Assembly: GCA_022702545.1 (NCBI GenBank)
Contig: JAHRBC010000004.1
Coordinates: forward strand, 2,480,001-2,544,000
Length of the DNA: 64,000 bases
From: Phycomyces nitens
Lineage: Eukaryota > Mucoromycota > Mucoromycetes > Mucorales > Phycomycetaceae
Direction of reading: 5' to 3'
Shown piece by piece: positions 25,023 to 37,563 of this stretch. Both the position numbers and the translations under genes were made by a program. The notes below the pieces were generated by a model, which saw nothing but the letters and a program-made list of their open reading frames with translations, was not told where the DNA came from and searched no databases. Within the stretch, counting starts at the first letter, position 1, and each line of letters starts with the position of its first letter.

Positions 25023-27657
25023 TTAGATTGCCCGATAGCCGAGACGTCTGCGGCTCCAAATCTTGTAGATAAAGAACCCACAGAGAGCCAAAATAAGAGC
25101 CGTGACACTGATTACTCCAGCTACGAGTGCAACCGACCACAGCCAAGGCAAGCCAAATAGACCACGTCGAACTGGTGAAAGGACAGTATCGATCTCCATG
25201 ACACCTCCTCCGGTAGATGCCTTTCCCATGCCAGTAACCTGGGCATGAACCTTTTCAGGCTGACCCTTGACTCCAACAACTAGTTCGCCTTGACCTATAT
25301 TGCTAATAAGTAATTTGTCCCATTCGGATAACAGGGTGGGGTATTCTCCTTCATCGCGATAAGTGTTTTGGAGCCAGGTATCTTGCCATGCCTTGGGAAT
25401 CAAGTGAAGACGGACAACACGATCGAGTTCATAAGGGTCATTAATCAAGGTCTCCAAATCAATCTGTGCAAATGCCTTGTTGGAAGGTGCGAGAACGATA
25501 CAATCGGTCTTTTCAATCTCTGCCAAAAGGTTGGCCTTGTTCAGCAACTCGAGCATAGTGGTTGCCTCGATACCGACAAGTAACTGGCGGTTGGTAATCG
25601 AGACAGTAGTGGGTATCTGGACCTGATCAATTTTGTGAACCACTCCATTAGAAACCAGCAGGTCTGATACTCCAACCGTAGCAGCACCACTTCCATTAGG
25701 TTGGCTGACAATGAGCTGGCCATCTGTGGGAGCAATTCGAAGAGTAACATTGCCCAATGTCTCGACTTCATGGACACCCTCCATTAGAATACTGCTGTAC
25801 AACAGTTGCTGAACAGCATGGTAGCGTAGTACAGACTGGAGTTCTGGTTTTGCTGAAGGGTGCATGAGGTACTTTGCAACCAAGCCAAGGCTCTCGAATG
25901 CCTTGTTGGTAGGAACAAACAAGGTGATTCCATGGGTTTCTGACATGTCCCTGGCTACCTTTGAGACATACAAGGTGGCGATAAATGTAGATAGCTCTAG
26001 GTCGACCACCAGCTTGTTGAGGAGATCATCAGGTAAGCTCAGAGGCTCTGATATCTGATAAAACATGGACCCTTGGAAGCCGACTTTTTTGTTTTGTTTT
26101 GTTTGTTTGTTTGTTGGTTGGTTAATTACACTGGATTGATACCCATACCCATACCCATACGAACTCATTCCCTATTTGAACATACCAATCTCTCCGAGAA
26201 TGCGGGAACGGCCAAACCGAACAGACCTCCCGGTTGGTCTCGAGGAGACGTCTTGGATACCTTCAGTCTCGACATAGACAGGAATTCTCTGCCTGGCCCC
26301 ACCGAGATACTCTGATCTAAATTCAGACGCAACAAGAGTGCTGTTCTGGAAATCATCCTTGGTCCATGTACCACCAAGAATATGGTATCGCAGCCAAGAA
26401 GGCTTGACGGTTTCGGGAATCATGTCGTCCTCAAGGTCTTCATTGGACGGCACAAGAAAGGTATAGTTTCCTGGAGAGTCAATGTAGTGAGCCTGGCCAT
26501 ACTGGTCCATAAGCTCAACAAAGCTAGTGGCATTGAGGCCATAGAGGTATTTGCGGGAATTAAACACGATGCTCCGAGGCACAACCGTGTCTTGGACTTC
26601 ATGAATGACACCTAAGTGATACAGTGGTACGGATGAGTATTATTTTTGGCCTGCTTTGGGCTACACAATCGAAACCTACCATTGGCTGCCAAAACATCTT
26701 TTGCTGCCACTCGGATCCCATCCACTGTCAGCTGGTTTTCTTCACTCTTGTGGACAGTGATGTATTCTCCAGAGAGCGTTTTGTCTATAAGGAAACAAAT
26801 AAGTCAAGCTCCCGTCGTTCCCGATGTTTTGTTTACCACGTACAAGATGATTCCCCAACCGGAAATGTGTCAGCAAACAATGCGCCTTCGACAACCATGT
26901 AACGCAAGAGGCCAGACAGATCGTGTTGGCCATAGTCAGATAGAATGTACCGCTTTTCAATGCCATTAAACTTGCCCAGCACATCCATTCGTGACACAAA
27001 TACAGTGTAGGGCCGTGCTTCATTCAGAATAGCATCAATTCCAAGGTGTTTCAGTAGCTCAAATAAGCTCGGCTTGTCTTCCAGCTGTTTTTCTACAAGA
27101 AAAAAAAAGGGGGGAAGGTAATAAACATCAAATCATTCTCTTTAAGCGTCTGGCTTACTGAGCATATGAGGCGGTCTAAGCACCTTTCCAAGTGCCTGGA
27201 TTGTCGTGTTCTTATTCACCCAAATGTCCTTTTTCACAATAGGTGCCTCGTTCACCAAAACTCTGCCTCGACCCATTCCAGTGAAACCCTCCTTTGTGAT
27301 CTTGATTAGCTGGCTGGCATTGGCGGGGCCTAGAAAGCCTGGTCGGATGTAAAGCGAACCAAGCAGTTGGCCGTCAAAAAACTCGTCACCTTTCATAGGA
27401 GTTGGCAACAAATGGTAAAGAAGTTCATCCTTGGTTAGGGCTCCAGGTATGTAGGACCCGAATGCCTCGTCATTTGGAGCAAAGAGAGTGCCTGCCTTGA
27501 TGTCATTGATATATGGCACCAGACGTCGGTATTGCAAGTGCTGAATGAGGGTTGTGAACTGTCCTTCATCCGACAACACATCAATCAACGTCTTGTACGC
27601 AAGTATAGGAACTGAGTAGCTACACAAAAGTATAGCCAAGAGTAGCTGTTGGAGCAT
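25023..27657 (-). CDS. Fasciclin (FAS1) multi-domain type I membrane protein
   Basis: A cell-surface or vacuolar FAS1-repeat protein, related in layout to fungal FAS1 adhesion/vacuolar proteins. Five exons: 27159-27657, 26844-27092, 26680-26784, 26186-26611 and 25023-26071, with matching phases, giving 775 residues. It has a signal peptide (MLQQLLLAILLCSYSVPILA). About five FAS1 units follow, recognisable by repeated H-box/YH signatures and ending motifs: TLFAPNDEAF, YTVFVSRMDVL, YTFLVPSNEDL, ITLFVPTNKAF and IVLAPSNKAF. Each is followed by LxYH or LRYM-type strands and a G.VH..D.V motif (NGVIHEVQDTVV, NGVVHKIDQVQI). Near the C-terminus is one TM helix (WSVALVAGVISVTALILAL) and a short basic tail (WSRRRLGYRAI). 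Potential N-glycosylation sites occur (for example NNTS-like NASQ, NKNTT, NGSG). It is divergent from NSE2 across 155 bp. Confidence 0.88.
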
Positions 27658-27812
27658 TTTAAGTAGAGCAAAGTAAGAGAAGGTTTCTGAAGGAGGAGGA
27701 ATGGAAAAGGAGGGCTATTCAAATGCTCTTTATGCCGCAGTCACATGGTCAATGAAGGGATGTCCACGTGATAAAGATACTTTGCCTTGTTGGGGGTTGA
27801 TCATTAACCGAA

Positions 27813-28952
27813 ATGACAGCCAGAGGAGAATCACAAACATTAGCCCAAGTCCTTGATGGCTTTAGACTCAATAGCTTCCATGCCGAACGCTTAAATCAGT
27901 TTATTAGAGACAGTGACACCATCGAAGGCCATATCCGTGCGGGTATGGTACAATTGATTGATACTGCAGTAGATCTAGAAGAACTCAATCAAAAAGACCA
28001 GGTAGAGTATAGATTGGTGCGGTACCAAGCACCATTGACATTGACAATAAAGAAAAGGTCAAGAAACTTTTTAGATTTGTACCCGAACTTATCGATCTTG
28101 AGCATGAGTATTCGACTCAAAAGGAGATTATTCAAAAGATCCGGCAACGCTCTTTGGAAAGGGGAGGCACCGTGAGTTGTTTACAGTGATTGTTAAAGAT
28201 ATTTAGAATTTTTATTTAAATTCCAAGCTTTAATGCATAGAAAGATATGATAAAAGACTATAACGATGAGATGGCCCTAGCCAAAGAGGAATACGATAGT
28301 CTTTCAGCCAAGCAAATGTACAGCGACAATGAGTTTATGAACGAGTTTAAACAGGCTTTGTGGGTAAGATCAAGTCAGTCTATGATTAGAAAATAGTTGC
28401 CAATATATTGTTTTTATTTAGAATGTCAAGCACCCCAATGAAGAAATGGTAGAGGAAGACGAGGAAGAAGAAGACGAGGAAGAGGGCGATGATGATATTA
28501 TTGTCGGCAGTACAAAACGATCCATGCTCTGTCCATTGACTACGACTTGGTTCGAAGACCCTGTAACAAGGTAGACTAGGCTGAATGATTGCAAGTCTTT
28601 CTAATATCTTGAAATAGCCATGAATGCAAGCATACATTTTCTAAAAAGCCAATTGTGGACATGATAAGAGCCCACCATGGAATTGTGGAATGCCCCAATC
28701 CAGGTAATTACCATGCTCTTTACGAAACGTGAGTTGGATCATTAAGAATCACTGTTGGATTTGATGTCTTAGGCTGTACCAAAGCATGGAGGATGAACTG
28801 CTTCTTTAAAGACACATTGATGGCACGACGAGTAGCAAGAGGAAAAGCAATTACAGAAGAGTCGAGGAACAAAGATGTAATATATGCCCTGTGTCTTTTG
28901 CTGTACCCATCTAACCAATATCTATTGTTACTAGCTCTATGATGTCGAGTAA
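27813..28952 (+). CDS. NSE2: SMC5/6 complex SUMO E3 ligase Nse2/Mms21 (SP-RING)
   Basis: A SUMO ligase subunit of the SMC5/6 genome-stability complex. Exons: 27813 to about 28000, about 28050-28171, 28241-28363, 28422-28570, 28618-28703, 28773-28875 and 28935-28952. The N-terminal half is helical and contacts Smc5 in the family. An acidic Glu/Asp run precedes the SP-RING: CPLTTTWFEDPVTS, then HECKHTFSKKPI, then ECPNPGCTKAW, giving the C-x-H-x-C-C zinc pattern of Mms21 rather than a full RING. The first intron is not settled. The frame changes between DLEELNQKDQ and EKVKKLFRFVPELID, and the candidates are a 44-nt intron starting at GTAGATC near 27968 or an assembly indel near 28001-28050. The last exon encodes only LYDVE and the stop. 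Confidence 0.85.
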
Positions 28953-29206
28953 CCCTCTCTTCTCATCCACTTGACATTCCTCCAGTAATGATAATAATAA
29001 TTGGGCGATTTATTCTATGACAATTGTGATTCTTCTTCAATCCTTTTCTTTCGTTTCTCTTTTCTCTTTCTCTAGTTCTTCCAGTATTGTGTGGGGTTGA
29101 CATACTTGCTAGTGCAGGACATGAGACCTAGGTTTCATAATAAAATTCACAAGGAATATGTAAATATGCACTGCCAATTTGCCTGCCAAACTTATTTCCA
29201 TCTTTT

Positions 29207-29939
29207 TCAGCCTTTGATTCCCTTACCCATTGCTCTGGAACGCTTTACGGCATGTGCCAACTTGCGCTGGTTCTTTGCACTCACACCTAAACCACACATA
29301 TAAGATAATTGGTTTCAAATATCAATCTTTTAGATATTTTACCAGTCTGTGAGCGAGGCAAGATCTTGCCCATATCAGAAACAAAGTGAGACAACAATTT
29401 GAAGTTTTTGTATTCGTGGAGAGGATCCAGACCAAGGACGTCAAATGGATCAGCAGTAGGGGTGGTGGGTCTACCACGACGCTGGCGTAAGTTCTCCTGG
29501 TAGCGTGTGTCGTTGAGGTCCTCGGGGTGGTAGATGTCACCTACTCTGTGGACCTTTTGGTATCGCTGAGCAGCTTCAACCAAAGGCTTCGCTCTGTCCT
29601 CTAAAACACAGAGCAAAATTGGCATAAGTTTTGCAAGCACACAAAACGGACGTTTGTGTTTCGTTTAATCTAATCCTATAAGACTGGTGCTACTACTTAC
29701 TGACGACAGAAACCTCGAGAAGTTCAAGAGTTTTCTTTTCGATTTCTATAGACAAATAGGTTGTAGTTTGTGTTAATTTAGGCTTGACATGTTGGTCGTT
29801 TGTACGCACTACGCTGGGATTCGTTTCGAGAATCGGTGGTTTCGGTGCTCATTGCACGGTGAGTCAGAGGAAGTGCTCTGGCAATGGGTGTGCGAACAAC
29901 ACCTGAAAGTGTCGACAAGGTGCGGACCTGAGCGAACAT
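29207..29939 (-). CDS. RSM18: Mitochondrial small-subunit ribosomal protein bS18m
   Basis: A mitochondrial ribosome small-subunit protein. Four exons: 29810-29939, 29701-29745, 29343-29600 and 29207-29286, with phases 1/1/1, giving 170 residues. The N-terminus (MFAQVRTLSTLSGVVRTPIA) is basic, hydroxylated and lacks acidic residues, as expected for a mitochondrial presequence. The conserved bS18 part is NFKLLSHFVSDMGKILPRSQTG followed after the last intron by KNQRKLAHAVKRSRAMG, the rRNA-binding signature (KxQRxLxxAIKRAR). Exon 2 is only 45 nt. Its 3' end lies about 250 bp from the convergent 3' end of NSE2. Confidence 0.9.
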
Positions 29940-31352
<1,413 letters not shown>

Positions 31353-32873
31353 TTAGGCAGTCGAGTCGGCTTGCTCCTGCTCTTGGGTGGGTCTCTGCTT
31401 CAACACCAGCTCAGAGCCAGTCAAGCGGCGATAGATGCTCTTCACATCATCGCACACGGTCTCAAAGTGAGATGTGGCATCGTAAGAACGGGACACAAAC
31501 ACCTTGTCTGCAGCACCGTCCTGGAGGGGCTCCTGGATATCCATCACAGACACAAATCTAGAGGGAATTGGTAAGAAAACAGTAGGAAACCCCATAAAGA
31601 CTTACTTGTCGTGGATAGGTCCAAGGAGTGCCAGGCCGGCCTCGATTTCCTTCTCAGGCTCATCAGTCTCGACAACGGTGGATACAATGGCAAGATAAGT
31701 GTCCTTGGGACAGACATTGTGGTTGCTTGACACACAGGCAACATATACGTCATGGTTGCGGCCCAACTGGTTCTGAGGGATCACAATCTGAGCCGAATCA
31801 GCATCTGTTGTGTTTGGTACAGGGTGCTTGAGGAAACAGATGGCACGGACAACCTTGCCGGTGCTGTGGACCTTGTTAGGAGCATAGGATGGGTCGCAGA
31901 TGATCTGGCTGGCTTTAGCAGTCTCTCCACCCGAACGAACGCCCACAGCCACGCCATTCTCATACAGAATCTCATCCACAGCGCGATCAAGCATATAGGT
32001 ACCACCATAGATAGCACTCAGGCGAGCAAATGATTGAGGAAGCTCACCAAGACCATGCAGAGGGTAGATGTAGGGGCTCTTGCCGTAACGGGCAACAGAG
32101 GCAACATAGAGAACAATCTTGTCAATAGTCTCCCGGGCTGGTCTGGAGAGGTATTCATCATCAAGGTGGAGAGCCATGGCATGGCCCAAGAGGTCCTGGG
32201 ACGCAGGATCGAGGCTGAACTTCTCGTATACAGTAACCATTGTATCCTTCTCGAGATCCAGTCCTTGGTGGGTGGAGACGTCATCCTCTTTCCAGTTCTG
32301 GACAAACTCGAGGAACTTTTGCAGACGACGCTTCTCAACGATGCCCATCAAAGAGGAGGAGATGGCCTCACCCTCTGTGGCAGGGACCTTGGAGATCTTG
32401 CCTTCATGAGACACGTAAGAACCAGCAATCTGCTTGAACTCCAGGTAGCGGGTGACATCGGTGTGGGTCAAGAAGCGAACGATTTCACCGTTGGCCATCA
32501 TGAACTTGGGAATCAAGTCAATGTTGTAGTCGCGGTCGCGGCCTAGTTCTGTGGGAACTTCAACACCAGGACGATACTTGCGATAGAGCTAAAGTAACAA
32601 GAGGTTCTTTAGGGTTCTGCTTCTCACGCCATCTGGGGTAACACGAGTTTTGATGGCATTTAGTCCCTTACCTGGGTCAAGTTGAGCGAGGCAGATTCAC
32701 CACCATAGTAATCGTTGCGGTCCATGTGGAGAACGTTCTTACCCTCGGCCGAGAGGATGCCTGAAAGAATGCACTCGGTCAAGCCAGTGCCGAGGACAAT
32801 AACATCGTAGCTGGTATCCTGTTATGGAGATGAGGGTTGGGATCTTGGTTGGAATGCTCATCATTCTTACCAT
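31353..32873 (-). CDS. GDI1: Rab GDP-dissociation inhibitor
   Basis: Extracts and recycles GDP-bound prenylated Rab GTPases between membranes and cytosol. Four exons: 32871-32873 (the ATG alone), 32672-32818, 31606-32588 and 31353-31557, with phases 0/0/2, giving 445 residues, the normal family length. The start reads [20 protein letters not shown], the FAD-like fold motif of GDI/REP. Next come [17 protein letters not shown] and [21 protein letters not shown] (sequence-conserved region 1), then [34 protein letters not shown] and [13 protein letters not shown]. The C-terminus is Gln/Glu-rich ([13 protein letters not shown]). No C-terminal prenylation signal is present, as expected. Confidence 0.96.
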
Positions 32874-35795
32874 TGTGATGAGTAAATAAGAAAGAGAGTA
32901 AATAAAAGAGACGAGAGAGCAAGAAGGCTGAACCTAATAGCTTTATATACAGAAAAAATAGCATTGTGCTTCCCCCCCCCACTTACGCCAATCCGGTGCA
33001 CTTTGCTCAACGTGGTAAACCATATAAATATCCTGCACGTTCTCAACTTTCTCAGTCCGAGTGGAGAAACAAAATAAGGGTATAATTATTATATAATTAT
33101 ATAATAGCAAGGAGTCTAGCAAGAGCAAAGGTAAAGGAGGCCATGTTGCAGCTCAAAGACCAGAAGCCATCTGGACTGGAGGAAATCAATTAGAGCAATT
33201 AACAGTTACATCCCACAAGTGACATGGATACCCGAATCTCTGCACATATCTAACGTCTCCATGGTTACAACGTGGCAGGGAACCTAGTTGTCCAAGCCAT
33301 CCCAACACGCGCCATCCTGCGCTATTTGGACTACTACCTTGGACCGATATTCTCCAATAGAGAACCCCGTTTCCCGCTATGGTCCGATTGCAGAAACGAG
33401 GCCCTGGAGACCTGTGGTTTATATTGACATTATTGCCTCTGTTTTTTTAAATTGAATGCAGCATTTGCCACTATGAATATTCACGTCTTGCATCATTCGT
33501 AGCACACAATTAGCCAGTCATTATAGAGTCCCAGGCATTACAGTGGGTTACCGTCGTTGACCGTCGTTGACCATCTTTGACCATCTTTGATCACTCTTAT
33601 CTTTCGCCAAATACGCTCTATATAAAAAAAACGCAAGAGAGGCCAGGCAAAGTGGAAACCAGATTTCCTACCGAGAAATCAAGTCGAAATCTGTGCCTGT
33701 GTATAAATTTACTCTGCTTGGAAAGATTTTCTAGTCTTTCAAATGCCAAACCCATTCTAAAGTTATTCAAGTCTAGTTATCAATTGATAACTGTCATTAA
33801 GGATCTCCAGGCATACTAGGGTGGAAATTGTTTGGGTAGGGAGCGTAAAGAAGTACCCGTTATAACTTGGCACTATATTTAAATCCCGACATTGGATCTG
33901 TATCTTTGTACATGCAGGAATACTCAACGTTATTTTGTTTACATAAAGACTTGCATACATTACTGTATCATCAATTGACAGGCAAGTAGAGTATCAGTCA
34001 CAGACAAGCCACCAAAAATTATCTATAAATAAGAACCACCTTGATCCCTTGCTTTCACTTTCTCTCTCTCTTTCGTTGCCCACATTTCAATTCAGAATGT
34101 AATTGGCCAAAATGTCCAGAATAGGATACTAAACTGCTCCGCTGCAGCACATGCTCCAGAGAATTCATATTGGCATAGTTTATAATAGTGCTATATATTT
34201 TACACATCTACAGTTGCAATTTTCCTAATGTAACAAGTAGGGTATATATCAATCTACCCGCTGATAAAGGAGAGAGTCTCTTTTACCACTCAATTGATAT
34301 TGTGTCTAATGTACCTTTTTCACTCGATCCTTGCAATATTTATACACCTGGACTATTGCATGGTCACTTGTATTTCCCAAGCCCAATATCGCCAACCCAA
34401 ACATAGTGTTTGATAAAAAGCACACTTGCATACTTTTTTTTTATGCTGGTTCAAATAAGTCCAAAGATTGGTTGGCATCACTAGCATGACCTAATTCTTC
34501 AGAGTTTAACAATATATTGACCATGGGTTATTTCTCTATTTTATACCAATCATTAGCAGCCAAAGCAGAATGCCCATGATACAATTAATTGGCGTATATT
34601 ATAGGGTCTATAAAGTATATAGTCGAATTGAATTCATTTGTTGTCAAATAGCATAAGACATGAACAAATAAGATGCCTTGAGATCTGAAAGAAAGAAAGA
34701 AAAGACATGTATATTGTATTTATAGACACAATATTTATTAACATCTTTATTACCTTGCCAATTGGTCAACAACAACAACAACAACAAAAAAGGCTTGGAA
34801 AATTCAAGGTTGAATAAATGTGAATTCAATTGTTATTTTTGGGTTACAAACTACCAACATGTGCACAAACATAGTAGTTGAATACACTCTTGCACTAACA
34901 CTTATTTTAACAGTAATGTCCCAAAAACAAATTCCATCATGACCTATATATTATTAAATACCTTTTTTACTAATTCTGGATTTAGATTTTGTTAGATCGC
35001 CAACAACTGGCTCTTTGGAAATATAGGAATACAAGTGGTGCAAAAGTAAATACCATGGCGTCGATAGATATTACCACTAGAATATAAACTTAAATAAAGA
35101 TAGTTTTAGATACTATCTATAATCAAAACTATGAGTCTGTGGTTGGGCTATATTGGAATACACTTTTTCTTTACTAAAAGAATCGCCATGATATATACCC
35201 TAATATTTATAATACTAAAGTTTACTAGTCTGTCTATTATGCCTTACCATTGTAAAAAGAGCTTAATGTATATTTAAAGTAGTGATATCTGTAAAATACA
35301 TTATGTAGAGTACACAGAGCCATTTATTTTCAAAATATGTAAAGGGTAGATATTGAAAATATCCTTTGATACACTTCGACCACATATAATAATCACGTGC
35401 ACAGTAGCTGTTGTCAAGGAGATCTCTTTGCAAGAAGTTGTTCAACTCTTCTAATCTTACTTTTTTTTAAATAAAAAAATGTATAGCTACAATGAGACTT
35501 CTTGCTTGCTTTCTAGAAACCCCTACTCGATTCGCTTGTAGGGGCTGTTAAGGTTGGCCTGTAAGTAGAATAGTACTTGGGTACCTAGTATTTTGGTTAA
35601 AGCATTATTCAACTAACAATAGTGATGATATATTGATCCAAGCCCCCCTTTTTTTCTTACTTCTTTTTTTGCGACAACATATCACTGATATTGACAAATA
35701 CCCTTTTAGCTTAAAGGATGCTATATAAATATGTACTAAAAACCATTAAAAATAACCTTATCTTCCTTCTTCTTTGTACATTACTTGACCTGATA
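32874..35795. other. Gene-poor intergenic stretch (2.9 kb)
   Basis: The first 700 bp, up to about 33,460, are richer in GC and may contain the GDI promoter. A short set of 10-11 bp tandem copies (CGTTGACCGT / CTTTGACCAT) lies at about 33550-33590. The rest is AT-rich with no exon I can support. Confidence 0.4.
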
Positions 35796-37433
35796 ATGGG
35801 TATTTACCAAGAGGAAAATTGTTGTTACCGTCTCTATATTGGAAATGGAAATTGGATAAATCTCGGACAAGATACTACACGCGAACTGCTGGCAATTTAT
35901 GAAAAAGGTGTTGCGACTCGCTTTGAACTCATTCCAGGCCTTGCTATCGATATATTGCCTAATGATGTAGACTGCAACAGCAAGAACACAGATCTTCCGA
36001 TGCTCATGCGCGCAGATCTTGTATCTGTCGATCCGGATAGTACAAGCAGCCCTGGAAAGAAGTTCTCAAGCTACATCAAAGATCTATTGGAAAAGCAGGG
36101 TATCGTCGACGTTTTCCCACCAGTTAGATTAGGCGAAGATCTTCCATTGGTCACGTCTTTGCCTTCCCATCGACATCTCAGCATGGTACCTGCCCCGATT
36201 GGTATGTCCCGTAGATCTAATCGATCATCTGCATCCAAGGATGGTCTGGCAAAGTATATTCGGAGAAGTCCTGCCGTACTTTCCTCGGCGTCTTCAACAA
36301 ATCACTTGAATTCTTCATCCCAGCAAGCCAGCAATCACTTTAATGGCGTCCAGCCTACAGTACCCGGCAACAAAAAGAAAAGGGGAAAGAAGGGCCCTGT
36401 GTCCAAGAAAACAGTAGTACCGTCTCTTTCATCAGGAATCATGACACGCTCCCAACAACGTCAATCAAGACTCATGGAGGATATTGAGACTGACCAGAAC
36501 TATACGTCCAATAATTCAGCTGGAGCATGGGTGGACTCAATCGCTTCTTCTTCTTCACTGTCGTCGTACCCTTTAAGTCAAGCCAACCAACAAGTGTTTC
36601 TTCACCATCGTGTCCCTTCCAATATGTACCGCAAGGACCCCCCGGTCGATACTTCGTCGTCTGCTGCCTTTTATACACCACATAATGTTTTTAAGCAACC
36701 TTCACAGCCACTTTTCCAACAGCGAGCCATGAGTAATTATCCTGCCACAGCAATGCAAAACATAAATTATCAGCACACTCCAGATGCGGTCCAGCCATAC
36801 CATTCCCAGGCACTTCCAGGTCTCTCCATGTTTACTTCTTCGCTGGCAAGTATGGACTGCGAAGATGACAGTTCAGGAGAGTCTGCTCTCCAACGGTCAA
36901 GTATCCACCTCTACTCTACTCTCTCGCACTCTGCTACCATGACGCCCATCCCTGCAAACTGGATGGAACGTGATATGTGGAATATGGCAACACAACCAAA
37001 TGTTATAGATACATCTGAATATGGGTCTGTTCAGACGCATTCGTATTCTCCATACCCTCTGCATACACCCGAGATTTCCTACAATTCCAACAATATAAGC
37101 AATGAAAATGATAGTCCGTCTCAGACTGGTATGGTTGTCTCTTTTCAACTAGGAGTCCCTAGCTATGCTATTGAAGCCAATGGATCACCAAGCTCTATTT
37201 CTACTCTAGGATCCATCCCGCTATCTAGTTTCTATAATGATCCGCCTTTTTACAAGTCCAATGAATCTACAGACTGTTGTCAGAGCACCTACCAAGAATC
37301 ACAGTCCAAGAGGGACTCTATCCTTGAACATCGCTCAATGTCACCCAAGGATATTCATGTCTTGGCCCCTCTCACTAATCTTGTAGTTACATCTAGATAT
37401 GCGAGCCCTCACCAATCTGTTATTTCGTCTTGA
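35796..37433 (+). CDS. Uncharacterised Ser/Asn/Gln-rich protein
   Basis: I do not recognise the family. A single open exon; the start at 35796 (MGIYQEENCCYRLYIGNGNW) is chosen because the residues before it (from 35718) are a Leu/Lys-rich AT-driven stretch. The product is 545 residues. Residues 1-140 look folded (NWINLGQDTTRELLAIYEKG, FSSYIKDLLEKQGIVDVFPP). A basic patch NKKKRGKKGPVSKK near residue 200 could be a nuclear localisation signal. The remainder is Ser/Thr/Pro/Gln/Asn-rich and probably disordered, ending in SRYASPHQSVISS. The layout (small N-terminal domain, NLS, long low-complexity region) fits a regulatory or transcription-associated protein, but this is inference. Confidence 0.6.
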   Translation: MGIYQEENCCYRLYIGNGNWINLGQDTTRELLAIYEKGVATRFELIPGLAIDILPNDVDCNSKNTDLPMLMRADLVSVDPDSTSSPGKKFSSYIKDLLEKQGIVDVFPPVRLGEDLPLVTSLPSHRHLSMVPAPIGMSRRSNRSSASKDGLAKYIRRSPAVLSSASSTNHLNSSSQQASNHFNGVQPTVPGNKKKRGKKGPVSKKTVVPSLSSGIMTRSQQRQSRLMEDIETDQNYTSNNSAGAWVDSIASSSSLSSYPLSQANQQVFLHHRVPSNMYRKDPPVDTSSSAAFYTPHNVFKQPSQPLFQQRAMSNYPATAMQNINYQHTPDAVQPYHSQALPGLSMFTSSLASMDCEDDSSGESALQRSSIHLYSTLSHSATMTPIPANWMERDMWNMATQPNVIDTSEYGSVQTHSYSPYPLHTPEISYNSNNISNENDSPSQTGMVVSFQLGVPSYAIEANGSPSSISTLGSIPLSSFYNDPPFYKSNESTDCCQSTYQESQSKRDSILEHRSMSPKDIHVLAPLTNLVVTSRYASPHQSVISS

Positions 37434-37563
37434 TTGAAAATCTTCTATTATTAAATATATATATATGCATATTGCTCTTTATTCACAAAAAAAAATCCAA
37501 AAATAAAAAAATGAATCCAGTGGTTAGAAAATAGTGCCTTATTTTTCCCAATAGGTCGTAGCC

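Noticed and set aside
32034..32546. 170-codon plus-strand frame opposite GDI
   Set aside because: Antisense of the conserved GDI exon 3.
35718..35795. Upstream start for the Ser-rich protein giving a hydrophobic leader
   Set aside because: AT-driven residues with no signal-peptidase-like site, and the rest of the protein looks intracellular with an NLS-like patch.
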